This document shows, one piece after another, positions 1-12,398 of a stretch of DNA of 64,000 nt. The position numbers were made by a program, and so were the translations under genes. The first letter of the stretch is position 1. Every line of letters starts with the position of its first letter. This DNA comes from Bedellia somnulentella (Eukaryota > Arthropoda > Insecta > Lepidoptera > Bedelliidae): the NCBI GenBank assembly GCA_963576735.1, contig OY755173.1, positions 7,038,873-7,102,872 of the forward strand. The letters run 5' to 3'. The notes under the pieces are model-generated. The model ran no database searches. It saw only the letters and a list, made by a program, of their open reading frames with translations, and had not been told where the DNA came from.

Positions 1-1305
1 CAACATCTACATTGAAGTCGGGGTACAGTCGTTGTTTTGTCGCTTATTATTTTCGGCTTCGACCTATCCGCAAATAGACAAGCAGTGGCGCGTGCAAACA
101 CTTCTTTAGCTCGCATAAATCAAGGGAGAAAAAAAAGTATAAATCATTGAGTAGCGGGTAGCTTTAACGGCAATAAATGATCGGATTGTGGTATATTTTG
201 TTTGCTTTTAGTAGCCGTCATGGCCAGTTCGAGGAAAGGGCGGGCTGGAGAACAATTATACGCATTTAATGGCTACATTAAGTCATTAGTGGTTAGTTAT
301 TGCTCATATTGCTCTATTTCATTTGTGCTTTTCATTACAGCACAAATCTCTATTTGGAACTCAATCTAATACCAATTAGTTGAGAACGTGATGGATATGA
401 TTTATAGTTAGAATTATAACAGAAAATAGCGAGCTTCATCCGTTAAAACAATTTAAAGTTGGATTTAAAATAATAAAGTATTATAACTTCTGTAAAGGCA
501 TATTAATAACGGTAATTTGTGACAAACTATACATACTAATGGTAATTTCCGTGCAATTTCCATACGGTTTTGCTTTTACCGTTCCTTTGTCGTTAATAAT
601 ATGGTACTACAATATATAGGTACACGATTGTCTTAAAAGCGCCAATGTTCAAAGATGTCTATTGGCTTGACTCAGATTAACTTAAGAGAATTTATAAAAC
701 ATAAAATCGAATCGAATTTCCAACGCGGTACTTACTACCCAGAACTGTATTAACAGGGAAAGTTAGTACTAACTCATTCATTTTCCATTCTTTTATGATC
801 AATTATCTAACTTTGTTGCTAAATTCAGACCGGTTTTAATATTTACAATCTATGTAAAAGGAAGACCTTCTATAAATATGCAGTTAACTAGTTTTTACCA
901 CTATTGTAAATTAATCGAAATTGGTTTTTAGTAAGGTTCTATCTTTTATAATTCTTTAATTCATTTTAATATATCAAAGTTAAATGGCGCAAAAATAAAA
1001 CTATAAGTGAATGCTTCTACGGCACGTGATATAACCCTATAAATATTTTATGGATTTTATTAAACTAGATTTGGCGCGAAACTCTTAACCATGTGACCAT
1101 GGAATGTGTACTCTTTTAGTACAGATGCCATATTCACGTTTGTCTGCACACATTAGTAAATCGCCATATTTATTTGATTTCACATAGAACACAGCTAATC
1201 ATAGTTAGCCTTGGAGAAAGTACAAAATGAATTTCTTGCGGTGCAATACTATTTATACAATATATTTAATACATGCATAATATATATTTACTTGTCTGGG
1301 TCATA
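1..1305. other. AT-rich stretch with no recognised gene or repeat
   Basis: No open frame of note and no similarity to the repeat families defined elsewhere in this window. I see only AT-rich, apparently single-copy DNA. Confidence 0.5.
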
Positions 1306-1562
1306 CATTAGGTAAGTCAGAGACTATTCCCCGCTACTTTGTACTATCCTGGCAAAACTCTCATTTCATCCACTTTCATCAATCTTTTCATACATTAAAT
1401 TTTATTCTTCAAACTTCGGACGCCTGTTTTTTTAGTACATTTTGAATTTGATCTAAATGTGTTTTCCGAGTGTTTTCCGTGTGTTGAGTGTTTTCCGAGG
1501 TCGTCTTCTACTGACATTCCCATGCATATAGGCTCTGCATATCTCTATCACCAATTTACTTT
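1306..1562 (-). mobile_element. LINE C 3'-end fragment (RTE-like retrotransposon), degenerate
   Basis: The reverse complement matches the 3' coding end of LINE C as seen at 24666-25023: the segment for 'KEIYRANVEGNVSRGRPRRT' is still recognisable as an ICRAYMHGNVSRRRPRKT-like stretch. A small internal duplication of 'tgttttccg' units sits near 1457-1490. The (TATG)n tail is missing. An open frame at 1453-1689 runs through this relic into unrelated sequence and is not a gene. Confidence 0.7.
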
Positions 1563-1683
1563 TTAGCGAATAGCGAATTCCAGGTTCAGCCAGCTGCCTA
1601 GCTTGATCAACCAAGAATTCACTCCTATCTTCTATCTTACCCTTTGGCAAATTTTGACTGTGTAACCCTGATTTGAATGTTTT

Positions 1684-1862
1684 GTTCATGAAAACCTCAT
1701 GTGGAGATTATTACTAATAAATAAAGGATAAATAAAAGAAAGAAAAATTTCGACCCAGGCGGCAATCGAACTCGCGACCTCGGGTATACGCCGCCATCGC
1801 TCTGCCAATTGAGCTACCGTGCATCTATCCGTTGTTTCTTTTACACTTTTAAGTAGTGTTTG
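1684..1862 (-). repeat. Repeat D copy 1, with an internal tRNA-Tyr-like module
   Basis: The tRNA-like part is 1752-1822 on the minus strand: D-arm 'gctcaattggcagagc', an anticodon-region GTA, and a mutated T-arm. Element-specific sequence flanks the tRNA on both sides. The 3' side reads 'tcgaaatttttctttc' then A/T-rich and 'cctcatg'. The 5' side ('gtaaaagaaacaacgg' on the minus strand) matches the sequence preceding the tRNA module at 39540-39587. The tRNA is therefore inside the repeat, not at its 5' end as in an ordinary SINE. A partner copy in opposite orientation lies at 2171-2302. Confidence 0.7.
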
Positions 1863-2170
1863 TAGAAGAATTTAAAAGTAAAAAAAGTCAAAAAGTTTAT
1901 TTTTCAAAATTAGTTAAAAACTAACACTTTTTTAACATATTTTTTTTTAAAATTTATCATTAGTTCGTTGCTTTGGAAGGTGTTCGTAAAGAGAAGAAGC
2001 AACAAAGAAACTCCTTACATTCACATTTTATCATTTTTTTAAAATATGGTTTGTACAATTTTGGGTCATATTTTTACTTTATAAAAGATTTTTTATGCGA
2101 CCAGACCAAGCGCTAGTTTGACATAATTAAACTAAATTGTTCATCATAAAAACCAATCACATAGCTTGAG

Positions 2171-2302
2171 AAGAAATTTCGAAGAATTTCGCACTGGCAG
2201 CCACTGACACGGTAGCTCAATAGCGTATATCCGAAGTCGCGGGTTCGATTCCCGCCTGTGTCGAAATTTTTCTTTCCTTTATTTATCCTTTATTTTTATT
2301 AA
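2171..2302 (+). repeat. Repeat D copy 2, inverted relative to copy 1; tRNA module with internal deletion
   Basis: The tRNA-like module is 2206-2262: acceptor 'gacacgg', a D/anticodon region shortened by roughly 16 bases, an intact T-arm 'gcgggttcgattcccgc' and 3' acceptor 'tgtgtc'. It is preceded by 'gaatttcgcactggcagccac', matching the 5' flank of the copy at 39588, and followed by 'gaaatttttctttcct', matching the 3' flank of all D copies. With copy 1 it forms an inverted pair around about 310 bp of AT-rich DNA. Confidence 0.7.
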
Positions 2303-3071
2303 AGATGATGATTATTAAAGATGGATCGAAGGCACGGTCAACAGTTTGGTTTCTTCATAAAGTTCCATGTTACGGTTTGGGCTAAGTGATATAGTTTTAT
2401 TCGGACTTATTTTCCCGCCAACTGAGCTGTCATTGGCGAGCTGTGTACCGTGACATGACATCGACATTTTTTCTATCGTCTTCAGAAAAAGAAAATGCGG
2501 CTTAGAAAAAGCCAGAGCAACTCATTCCATTCGCGTTTATCGTGAGTCTGTTATCGTAAGATAAAATACTTTTTTTGCAATTGCTTTTGTTGGGTTCATT
2601 CTAACAATAAATTAATCATGAGTAAATACTTATTTGATTTAAATAAATAAAGTATCTATTAAGTCTGGATTAAACAAACAGGGTGCTTAATAATAAGAAA
2701 AAAAATCTTTTATAGAAAATGATAATTATATTATATATTCAACAAGGTGTTAACGTATTAGTTATTTTACATTAGATAGAACTGTATTTTATTGACGTTC
2801 TTTTAGAAACGACATGACTTGACGACTTTGTAGCTTGCCAAGCTCAGTATTTATTTTAATTTAAACTTAAGGTATAAACCTTAGGGTCATTTTGGAATAT
2901 AAGGTCTTGACAGTGGATAACAAAGATATGGAACCCTGAAATAACCACTGAGGAAAAAATATCTTTCTTTGATAGAGTTGAACTGAATATGACTTGTTTT
3001 ATAACATTAAACGATTTTCTCTCAGATGCCGGGGATCATTCATATTAATTTATTTCCTTGAGCCTCAGGGG

Positions 3072-3200
3072 TAGAAAAGTATAGAATAGAAAACTCTTTA
3101 TTACACATAAAAAAGAGAAACATTTACAAATAAACAGAATTAAATAACAAAAGTACAATTGGCGGTCTTATCAATCTCTTCCAGACAACCTTTGAGTGGG
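3072..3200 (-). mobile_element. CR1/Jockey-like LINE 3'-UTR fragment
   Basis: It contains 'gtacaattggcggtctta' followed by 'tctcttccagacaacctt'. This is the reverse complement of the block at about 26990-27040, downstream of the LINE stop codon at 26730. The left end 'tagaatagaaaactcttt' corresponds to the tail of that UTR. It is a detached, 5'-truncated UTR piece with no coding part. Confidence 0.65.
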
Positions 3201-3412
3201 TACTTAGGCGGGCTCATAAAAATACTGCTTTTTTATACATAAAGTCTGCTAATTGTCAAGATGGAAATCCAATTAAAATTAACAGATCCAGTAATATTTT
3301 GGATACCAGAAACTACTTATAAAGTTTATAAGTCACTGGCTAGTAATTTTAACATAAATGAATTTTTACTGACTTTCTAAAACTCTGTTTATTTTATAAT
3401 ATAAAAAACCGG

Positions 3413-4030
3413 CCAAGTGCGAGTCGGATCGCGCACTAAGGGTTCCGTACTATCATATATATAGAAAATCCCGTTTGTGTGAAAATCATGGGAGCCAAAT
3501 TAGGTAAGTAATTTGATTTATGACGTTTAAAAATAGAACTACGGGCTAGATCTCATTCAAACCAATTTTCGTTAGTAGTTTGTATAGTAATACACATCAT
3601 ATATTTTTTTCAGTATTATCATGCCCATATTTTAGAAGTTACGGGGGGAGGGACACACACATTTTAGCACTTTGAAAAAGTCTCTCGCGCAAACTATTCA
3701 GTTTTGAAAAAAATGATATAAGAAACCTCAACATCATTTTCAAATACCTTTTGATAAATACCCCACACGTATAGGTTTGATGAAAAAAAAAATTTTGAGT
3801 TTCAGTTCTATGTATGCGGAACCCTAAAAATTTTGGTTTTTTTTTCAGATTTTATTTTAAAATCTTAATGCGGTTTACAGAATACATTTACGCACCAATT
3901 TCCAATAATGTAGTTCTTATAGTTTCGGAATAAACTGGCTGTGACATACGGACGGACGGACGGACGGACGGACGGACAGACATGACGAATCTATAAGGGT
4001 CCCGTTTTTGCCATTTGGCTACGGAACCCT
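3413..4030 (+). mobile_element. Repeat E, long copy of a dispersed lepidopteran repeat
   Basis: It starts with 'ccggccaagtgcgagtcgg' and 'gggttccgta' and ends with 'tacggaaccct', so 11-bp inverted sub-terminal motifs lie at 3439-3449 and 4020-4030. I recognise this terminus as a repeat common in moth and butterfly genomes; its transposon class is not something I can settle from sequence alone. A second copy of the end motif ('gcggaaccctaaaaa') sits inside at about 3816, suggesting two joined elements. A (GGAC)n microsatellite runs from about 3949 to 3978 near the right end. No coding capacity is visible. Confidence 0.7.
3949..3978 (+). repeat. (GGAC)n microsatellite inside repeat E
   Basis: About seven consecutive 'ggac' units. 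This motif is characteristic of the right-hand part of repeat E. Confidence 0.9.
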
Positions 4031-4400
4031 AATATTGCATTTGTTTTTTCTTTTCGTATTATGCAGAAATTATTTAAATTCAGTAATCCTTAGTTTGCTC
4101 GACATTCCGTCACTCGGGTTTTGACCGAGTCAAGCGTGCTATTTATAGCACCATGATTTGTGGCTTTGCTATAAATAAAAGTGATGGTGGAGCGTTACTA
4201 CCATTCAGTTTTTTTTCGGACACGTTGCTTTAGACTGTGTGGAAAGGAAATCTCTTCTTGGAATGAGATGAATGATTCGAGCGATAAAATTTAGTCAACA
4301 CATTTTAATAAAATTCAAATGTCGAATAGAAACCCAAAATTCAAATGTCGAATAGAAACAAATCTCGGGCCTAAACCTATGTGTCTTTTTTCAAGTCGAC

Positions 4401-4582
4401 ATAATTTGTCATGGTTGTTAATGGTGAGAGTATACTGTCCAATATTGATTGGACAGGGTATTCACACACGTATTGACGTGGCCACTCTGACCATCAGATT
4501 ATAACAATAATGGCACGTAATGTCAAGACGTATTAATTATTCTGCCACTCCTTTGCGGATATACGCCGTAAACGTTTGAATT
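4401..4582 (+). mobile_element. SINE B, degenerate 3' part
   Basis: Contains 'atttgtcatggttgttaatgg' -like body sequence (about 4403-4423) and the 3' end 'ggatatacgccgtaaacgtt' (about 4557-4576). Middle and head are too decayed to align by eye. An open frame at 4319-4504 overlaps it and is considered chance. Confidence 0.5.
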
Positions 4583-6403
4583 AGAAATATTCAGCAAGGA
4601 TACAATTGATTCCAAGCATAAATACTACTGTTCATAATTAGTTACAGTGTGAAGATTTGTCAATGGCATTGTGTATTTATAATTAGTATTATATTGTTTA
4701 TATTGGTCTGTTAATCTTCCAAAGAAAAAAATATATTTGAAAACTCCGTAGAAGCATTTATTTAATTTTATTTGCTAAACTTAGAGTACAATATCAAAAA
4801 AGGACAGTAAATACTATAAGTATTTATTACAAAAATGCATTATTCATATTTCTGTAATTCTGCCACGTGTTTTTGTAGGTGATATATAGTCTTAAATTTA
4901 ACTTTGTAGACGGATTCTTGACATATATTACTGGTTTCACGCGGAGCTATACTATTTAGACAAAACTTTGTGCTCGGTAAAGTTGACGAAAGACCTTCGG
5001 AAGCTTTTTCGAGAGAAGTATAGTTTTATATGTGAATGTTTCTTAAAATGAAAATGACCCGCATTAATTAATCTGTTGGATGTGCCAACTGCAACAGGGA
5101 ACATTCATCTAAAACTCGCCTCAAATTGACGGCTGACTTTGGTAGAAGTTAATATAATAACACATGGCTAATATTTAAAATTGTCAATAACACCTACCAA
5201 TTTGCCACCACCCATAAAACACACGAAAATGAATGCAGTGCTAATTGTACTTAAAATTCATACAAGTAAAATGTTAAAAAACGTCTATTTAACTCGACAG
5301 CCAACTTTATAATGAACTACATTCATGAAAACAATTTGAGTGTGTAAACTCGTTTAGTGCAATAGTTGGCCATTTTTTCTTACTGCCAGTATTTCACGGT
5401 AGACTTTCGTAGAGCATGCAGGTTGTATGTTTAACACAACACTCTATGAGCACGATAACAATAGTAATTTATGCTTTCAACGAGCTCGCTTTAACGTCAA
5501 CTGTATATTATTACTCATTTTCTAGTGTTATTTTGATTGAAACGGAAGCAAGAATGTGTGCATAAATATTTGTAAGGTTATATAAAGAAATTGCGGGGAA
5601 ACCTAGGTCGTTATTTTATTTCTTGTGAAAAATTTTGAGGCATGAAGTTTTTAAAGCAATAAGTTGAAAAGGGTTAGTTATAAAATTACAATTAGTCCAA
5701 AAACTACTGACATTGAATTTCTACTTAGTCTACTATAAAATGTATTTAAGCATATACCATTTAAAAAAATAACTGATTAATGAAGCATATTTACTGAAAA
5801 CGTAGATTAATATGCTTCTTTTTTCTGCAGTGTGAGAGTTCTTCTGCTAATGAGATACGACAAAATCGAAATAATACTTCCAAATAGCTAAATGTCACTT
5901 AACTTTGGCATCATCTTTTAACGCCTCGGGCCCCCACGGGGTACTAATGTATGTAACAAGTACAAAAATCTGTGCGCCATATGTTTAGTTAACAAATGTC
6001 AATTTTTTGGCTTTTGTAGATCGCACTATTTTAATATTATTAATCTGATACATACTGGTAATGGTATTAAATGATTTGGGTATATTTTAGTTATATTTTA
6101 TATGCCTTTTGATGAGTTATTTGTATTCAATAACGTTTAAATAAAAAAACCACAGATTTTTAACAATTGGAAGAAAAACCATTGATATGTATTAGCTATC
6201 TTTACTTATTACTAAAAAATAGATTCGTTTATATGTCTGTTTGTCTGTCTTGAAAACAGTTGATAACAGTAAAGAACAAAATCGTGGGAAAGTCAACATG
6301 ACTCGAGTTTATACTAATTTATGTAGAGGCGTGTCCTTATTAAACGGCAAATCAGCACATTCCTTATAATTTCGTTAACTGTCTAAGCAGTGGGGGTTCC
6401 AAA
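4583..6403. other. AT-rich interval, no recognised feature
   Basis: Both strands scanned; no long frame, no known repeat and no RNA gene seen. Confidence 0.5.
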
Positions 6404-6625
6404 TATACATACATACATATACATAAACTCACGGCTATAAATCCCTAGAAGGGGTAGCCAGAGCTAAGTAATAAGAAATTCCTCAGCCACTTTTGGAAAG
6501 CTTAGTGGGAAAAGATGGTAAAATAAGAGTTGTTGGTGATGGGTCTTCAACCGCATCGCCCGAAAACCACTTAAAAATCCCCATACCCTTAGTTGCCTCT
6601 TACGACACTCGTGGGTAGAAAGGTA
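6404..6625 (-). mobile_element. SINE A copy, minus strand
   Basis: Begins with the reverse complement of the (TATG)n tail, followed by 'ctcacggctataaatcc', 'ccgcatcgcccg' and 'gtgggtagaaagg'. The 5' end is decayed. It sits 137 bp from a plus-strand copy, giving a head-to-head pair. Confidence 0.85.
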
Positions 6626-6739
6626 AAAGAAACACACTATATTCCAAATTCTAGTTACAATTACGTAGCAAGACGTTGAATGATGTTGAAGTACGATAAA
6701 TAAAAAAAGGCTAGCTAATGGAGTAGTTGAAGTAATTTA

Positions 6740-7013
6740 TATATAAATACTATTAGAAATTAGCTGTGCAGTGTCGGCATAGAATAGCACTACCCCATTT
6801 CTTCCGGTGGGTGTACGTACGGTTATACGTTTTTGGGCGATGCGGTTGGAGACCCGTCACCAAAAACATTTATTATTACCATCTTTTCCCCAACCAACTT
6901 CCAAAAGTGGCTGAGGAATTTCTCATTCCAAAGCTCTGGCTACCCCGTTCAGGGATTTATAGCCGTGAGTAAATGTATGTATGTATGTATGTATATAAAT
7001 ACTACTAAAAATT
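6740..7013 (+). mobile_element. SINE A copy with 22-bp imperfect target-site duplication
   Basis: The element is about 6762-6991. The direct repeats 6740-6761 and 6992-7013 differ at two of 22 positions, the expected trace of target-primed insertion. The copy has an internal deletion after 'ggtgggtgtacgta' that removes the 'agaggcgactaacgg' segment. The tail is (TATG)n at about 6974-6993. Two short open frames across it (6766-6972, 6833-7123) are products of the SINE sequence. Confidence 0.9.
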
Positions 7014-7289
7014 GTCTGGCTACATCACAGTATCATGTTATTACCATATATTACACATATATATCTAATTACACTAAACCATATTTCATTGTCAAGCCAA
7101 ACATCGTGTTAGTTATAATCTAAGATAATATTACTCATTTATACTAACTAGAATAGTTCTCATAGCGAAATCAAATTTGTATAACTAATCGGATAAGTTT
7201 TAATCTGAATTCTGGATCCAGTTATGATTATTCTACTGCTCTATTAGACGAAGTTTATTCATTTTGTTTATTCCCATTACCATGATAAC

Positions 7290-7764
7290 CAATTGGCCTA
7301 GACCTCGCTTTTATAACATACCCTTTTTATATTATAAATCGATAAAGGACATCAAACTAAAAAACTTTGCCCATGGAATGCCTATCTAAAATATTGTAAT
7401 TTTCAAAAAAAAATGATAATTAAAAATTGTCGTACCTAGTTCAAACTGAGAATGTATAGAATGAGAATCTTTGCTTCAGTGAAAATAAGAAATAAAAAAA
7501 AACATTTGATCTGTGCTTTTCGCTCTGTAAACAAAGATATAGATCAAATGTTTTTTTTTTATTTCTTATTTTCACTGAAGCAAAGAATCTAGTTCTATAC
7601 ATTCTCAGTTTGAACTAGGTACGACAATTTTTAATTATTATATTTTTTTGAAAATTACAATATTTTAGATAGGCATTCCATGGGCAAAGTTGTTTAGTTT
7701 GATGTCCTTTATCGATTTATAATATAAAAAGGGTATGTTATAAAAGCGAGGTCTAGGCCAATTG
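7290..7764. repeat. Long inverted repeat: two ~223-bp arms with a 28-bp loop
   Basis: The arms are 7290-7512 and 7541-7764; the loop is 7513-7540. The outer ends read 'caattggcctagacctcgc' and its complement. The arms match with only a handful of mismatches and small indels, so the transcript would fold into one very long hairpin. No target-site duplication is evident, and no other copy of the arm occurs in this window. The short open frame at 7665-7856 lies in one arm and looks meaningless. Confidence 0.9.
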
Positions 7765-10161
7765 CTTCGAGATGAAGTACCTAAGTTATTTAATATTTTT
7801 ATACATACGTATGTACTCAAGGCATCAGTTTTCATTTCCAAATGCAGAACTGCCAATAAGTTTTAAAACGATTAAAACAAAGTTATAAAAATTAACGTTG
7901 TTACATGATTTTTTATACTTACTTTTGAATAGGATATCAATTATAAAATTGCGGTTGAAATGTTAGCGTAAGCCATCTCAAATTATTGGAATTTTCTAAT
8001 TTCAAAATAGTAGCACAATATGGATGTTAAGTTCTTGGAAAAAAAGATATATGCAATGTAGGCGACCCTGATGAATTGGATACAAAGACTTCTTGACATA
8101 AATCGATTAATCAAACTTAACCAATTCCGACACGGCTAAATTTAAACTACAAATTTAACAACATTTGGAAATTATTGAAAACAGTACGTATTTTAAGTTT
8201 AGTATAATAAAGAGAAGTGGCATATTATTAATAACAGAAGATCAAGATAATATTGAGCCGCTAACTGTCCAAAGGGTGGGCACAGTTATTTGTGATTCAA
8301 ACAGATGTATGCCTTTACAGTATATTATCATATATGTAATTGTAGATAATGCCATCATCCAATTTTCCTGATCAAGTGAAGGAATAGATATAGGATTGCT
8401 TGCAATTTCTTTCCTCACTAATAGCCCAGATATAATTTTAATAAAACGGTACATATGTACGACAACGGTTATTTTTCGGTTTCTCAAACATACACCATAT
8501 ACCTATAGCTGCCATTGTTTTAGTAGAGAACACAGAAATAGCTTACTTTGTATCTAATAAGGTTTGAGACTTGAATAACATTTGTTTTGTAGTGAAGTTT
8601 TACTTTCAAAAAGCTATAATTTCACTCGCTATGTTTGTATTACGAGTATACAGGTCTGGGTGAAACTTTGCATTTATATTCTAAAGCAGTTTTACCTTCA
8701 ACTAATGGATGTAATTTTGAACACATGTTAAGTTTGGGTGACAAGGCATGATAGATTAAATGACGTCATTCTGAATATAAAAGATGACATATTAGATAAC
8801 TTTCCAACACTATACTAATATAGGTATCAAACAAAGTATTATTTAAGAAATATACTAAAAGCTTTTCAAAATTATGTCACATTAGAACATTTTCACAGTA
8901 AATTTAATACTTATTTTTAAATATTTCTGCTTCATTTTCCCAAAACCTTTTTGTCCTTACAATCTATGCTAAAGATTCAGCCAGTAACAGAATGTGAGTG
9001 AAAACGCAGTGATGCAGAGTCGCACGTTCTGACATAACTCATGCAATCCATGCATCTCGACGCATCTGGTATCGTTCGCAGACGGTCCGTATTCTTGTCA
9101 TTACTCATACGTCGTGTTTCCTACTCGTGCTGTGTACATGTACAATGCATTGTAATAGCTCTGTAATGGTTGATTTTAGCTCTACATTTTGTGATTGTGA
9201 GAGTTATTGTTTGTTTAAGGCGTTATTGAAATTAGATGGTTACGTTTGGAAGCCTTAACAGAGATATAGAGAATAAAATCAATTATTTATAGAAAAAGAA
9301 AAAGTGCAGAATGGCATTGTTACAAGGAAATACTTCCTTAAGTATAAACATCATAATATGATAGTTACAGTTTAATAAGTGTCCAATAATATTGGGATTC
9401 CAATGATTACTTACAAACTAATTAAGAAATTACTTAGGTTTTAGATACTACCAAGTATTTTACTTGCTGAGTATTACCATTTATCTCAAAAAATTGACTT
9501 TTAACGCACTCAAAATGATGAATGTTGCGCTAAAATAGTGTTCATTAAAAACGTACAATATACTTAATTGCAAACGCAGCGCAGCAATTGTGGGCCGAGG
9601 AAACAATTGTCCCAGTTTCATTCCCGGTTTGCTCACATTATGTACATGAACAAAAACTACTTAATAAGTAAGGTTTATGTGTATTTTGAAAAATAATAAT
9701 TTTGTTCATATTATGAAAAGAATCTAACAATAACATAATGCTTTGATGTTTTACCAAGTTATATAAAGAATCATGAATCATATTAAAAATTGCTTAGCAC
9801 TTATTTTTTATATTTTTAAACCATTCATTTTTTTTTTGTCAAATTAAATATAGTTTGAAGTTAAGTGTATTCATGCTCCTGATTTAATCATAGTATTATA
9901 AAAAACCGTTAGTAAAGTCAATGCTTACAACTGAAGATTGTGTGTTTCTGATCTCTGTATGTTAGAGTAGTAAATAAGTCTTTTCAAAGAAAGGCGACGT
10001 TGTTTGTGGATAAAATTGGAGCGAGCTTGATAGGTCTCTGTCTGTGAGACTATTGAGTTTTTAAAGAGCTTAGTTTTGCACTGGAAACCTACTTTAATAG
10101 TTTATGATAGCAATCGTGGATTATTTTTTGTGCTGCTATTTTGCTGTGAAAATGAAGTGTT
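7765..10161. other. AT-rich interval, no recognised gene
   Basis: Short open frames at 8165-8371 (+) and 8242-8487 (-) overlap each other, have no recognisable motif and are taken as chance. Around 9000-9150 the base composition is a little less AT-rich, without splice sites or a coding pattern that I can defend. Confidence 0.4.
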
Positions 10162-10401
10162 TATTTAGTCGGCTTAGAATAACACTACCCCATTTCTACC
10201 GGTGGGTGATTGTAAGAGGCGACTAAGGGTAAAGTGGCTTTTTAAGTGATTTTTGGGAGATATGGTTGGAGACCCGTCACCAAAAACATTTATTATTACC
10301 ACCTTTTCCCAACCAGCTTCCAAAAGTGGCTGAGGAATTTCCCAATACAAAGCTTTGGGGATTTATAGCCGTCAGTATATGTATGTATGTATATATTTAG
10401 T
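10162..10401 (+). mobile_element. SINE A copy, 5'-truncated, with 8-bp TSD
   Basis: The element is 10170-10393. It starts at 'cggcttagaataacac', so it lacks the first ~12 bases, and it is bracketed by 'tatttagt' at 10162-10169 and 10394-10401. The sequence is diverged and lacks part of the 'ctctggctacccc' segment near its 3' end. Confidence 0.85.
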
Positions 10402-11337
10402 ATAGTATTCAATCAAATTATGGCGAGATATTTACCACAATTTCATTCTTTATAATTGTATTTTTTAATCTTTTCAAATAAATTTTGGCTTTTGACTTAT
10501 TGCTTTCCTAGAAGATCTCAACAACGACATTAAACTGCTTCTATAAAGCCCTTATCTAACGGCTCTACCAAGTCATCAGTACACCTTGTTACCCTGGCCG
10601 ATTCTACCCCAAAGCGAACCTAAAATGCAAAGGTATCGAAAACACCCTTAAAAACCATGTAATTAAGTTCAACAGCTATTAATTCAATAGCACATATTAA
10701 CATAAAACTACTACAGACAAAGTTGAGGCTTATTTTACCGCAATTCACTTAAGCGACATGTAATAAAAGGATCTTGGAAAACATCACGTCCACTTTATTG
10801 AGAGCGAATACACTTTATTAGACATCATTGCTGTGTTCGATGTTTCGTCTGACGCTAATGTATGGAAACATCTGTTGATAGTTTGTTACTGTGGTTGTCA
10901 GATCAGATTTTCTTTATATAGTTTCTCAACTGATTTCGCTATTATTTTCTAGAAATGATGAGTGTTTTATCGCTTTTATAAAATAATTTATCTAATATCT
11001 TTTTAATAATTTTTTGTGTTATTTGTCTTGTAGTGTTTAGTTAACTTAGTTTGGCACTACTTATCATTCATAATTACTGTCACATTATATGCACCAAGAA
11101 TGTACGTATTTTGAGGTTTAAACTTGCAGCTTTTGTTTCGATTATACGTATATTGCAGTGCCAAGTTTTTGTTTTAGTTCATACTAGATCATAGCATAAC
11201 GATCATCTTAGCAACAGAAAATTGCCTTAGAAAAATAAGGTAAAATATGAAATCTCAAATATATTTAAAGGATAAGAATATACAACAGATTTTTCAAAAA
11301 TCAAGCCGTGATATTTATAGCTTAAATAAAATAAAAT

Positions 11338-11628
11338 GAAAGTTAAGTTAGTCTGAGCACATGAGGATGTACGAAAGTACATTGGTCAAAACATATATAG
11401 AGCTAGTGTGAAAAGTAATGTCAGTAGATAATGATCACGGAGGACACATTTAGATCATATTGAGAATGTACTCAAAAAAGCTGGCGTCTGGTGTGTGAAG
11501 AATATTTTTTCTTGGGTTCGTCATTAATGAAAAGTATAATGAATGTAAATGAAACTCGAGAGGCTTGCCAGGATCATAAAAGTGGCGATCAATAGTCTCT
11601 GCCTGTGCCTACCCTAGTGGGTAAATAT
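11338..11628 (+). mobile_element. LINE C 3' end, coding remnant with stops and frameshifts
   Basis: It aligns by eye with the LINE C ORF end at 24666-25023: 'agagctagtgtgaaaagtaatg', 'cggaggacacattt', 'gaatgtactcaaaaaagctgg', 'aatgtaaatgaaact' and 'agtggcgatcaatagtctct'. The reading frame is broken in several places. The (TATG)n tail is lost. Confidence 0.75.
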
Positions 11629-12308
11629 GTCAGTAATTAGTATGTTCCTGACAAGCATCTCTCACTGCCCTCACGTTCATCCATCTCTCCATTCGTACCG
11701 TTTTAACCTTTTTAAATAGTTTTCTGATTTATGTTTAAACTATAAGTACAGCAATATTTACACTGGCGCCGCAATGGTGATTAGATAAAATAAAATACGT
11801 AGTTTTGCGAGTAAAAAACAATACCGGGTGCTATCGTCGACGTCAGCCATAATCAAGATATTAAACAACTTTTTCCTTTATAACGGTGTTTCTGCGCGTC
11901 AATGGTACTGACTATTGAGTTGGAGATTTCTGATAAAAGATTTGATTAATAGGTAAAGCATACTTTTTTAAAATTAAAATACGTTTGTTGTCATTTTATA
12001 TGTTAATAAAATATTCTATTATTTTATGAAGTTTATTAAGATTAGAGTTACATTTTTTTTTTATAAAATAATGTGAAGCATTAAAAATCTTAATATTAAA
12101 AAAAATATTGTTTTTTAGGATAAGGATAAATTAAAGGACATATTTTTGTGTCCATCTTTTTGTCAAGAACAATATTATTGGATCTATGTGAAGGTTTGAT
12201 ACCTTACTCCAGTGTTACCCCATAATGTTATTTGTGTCTGCAAATAAACATTATGGATTACTTATGATATGTTTGTTCAAAAACATAAAAAAATAAAAAT
12301 GTATAGGT

Positions 12309-12398
12309 GCTACGGTACAATAAACATGGTTTTTGTCGTTTTATGGATACTGGTGCGTAATCTTTATTCCGCGAGCCGACTCGCACTTGACCGGGTTT
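12309..12398 (-). mobile_element. Repeat E end fragment, degenerate
   Basis: It ends in 'gagccgactcgcacttgacc', the reverse complement of the repeat E start at 3413. 'gctacggtac' at 12309 may mark the other end. Only about 90 bp remain. Confidence 0.5.

Noticed and set aside
5925..5960. GC-rich 'gcctcgggcccccacggggt' as an element end
   Set aside because: No partner motif, no second copy and no TSD.
6404..6994. CRISPR-like or tandem array suggested by repeated (CATA)n/(TATG)n blocks
   Set aside because: The blocks are tails of two separate SINE A copies in opposite orientation; there are no regular spacers, and the sequence is eukaryotic.
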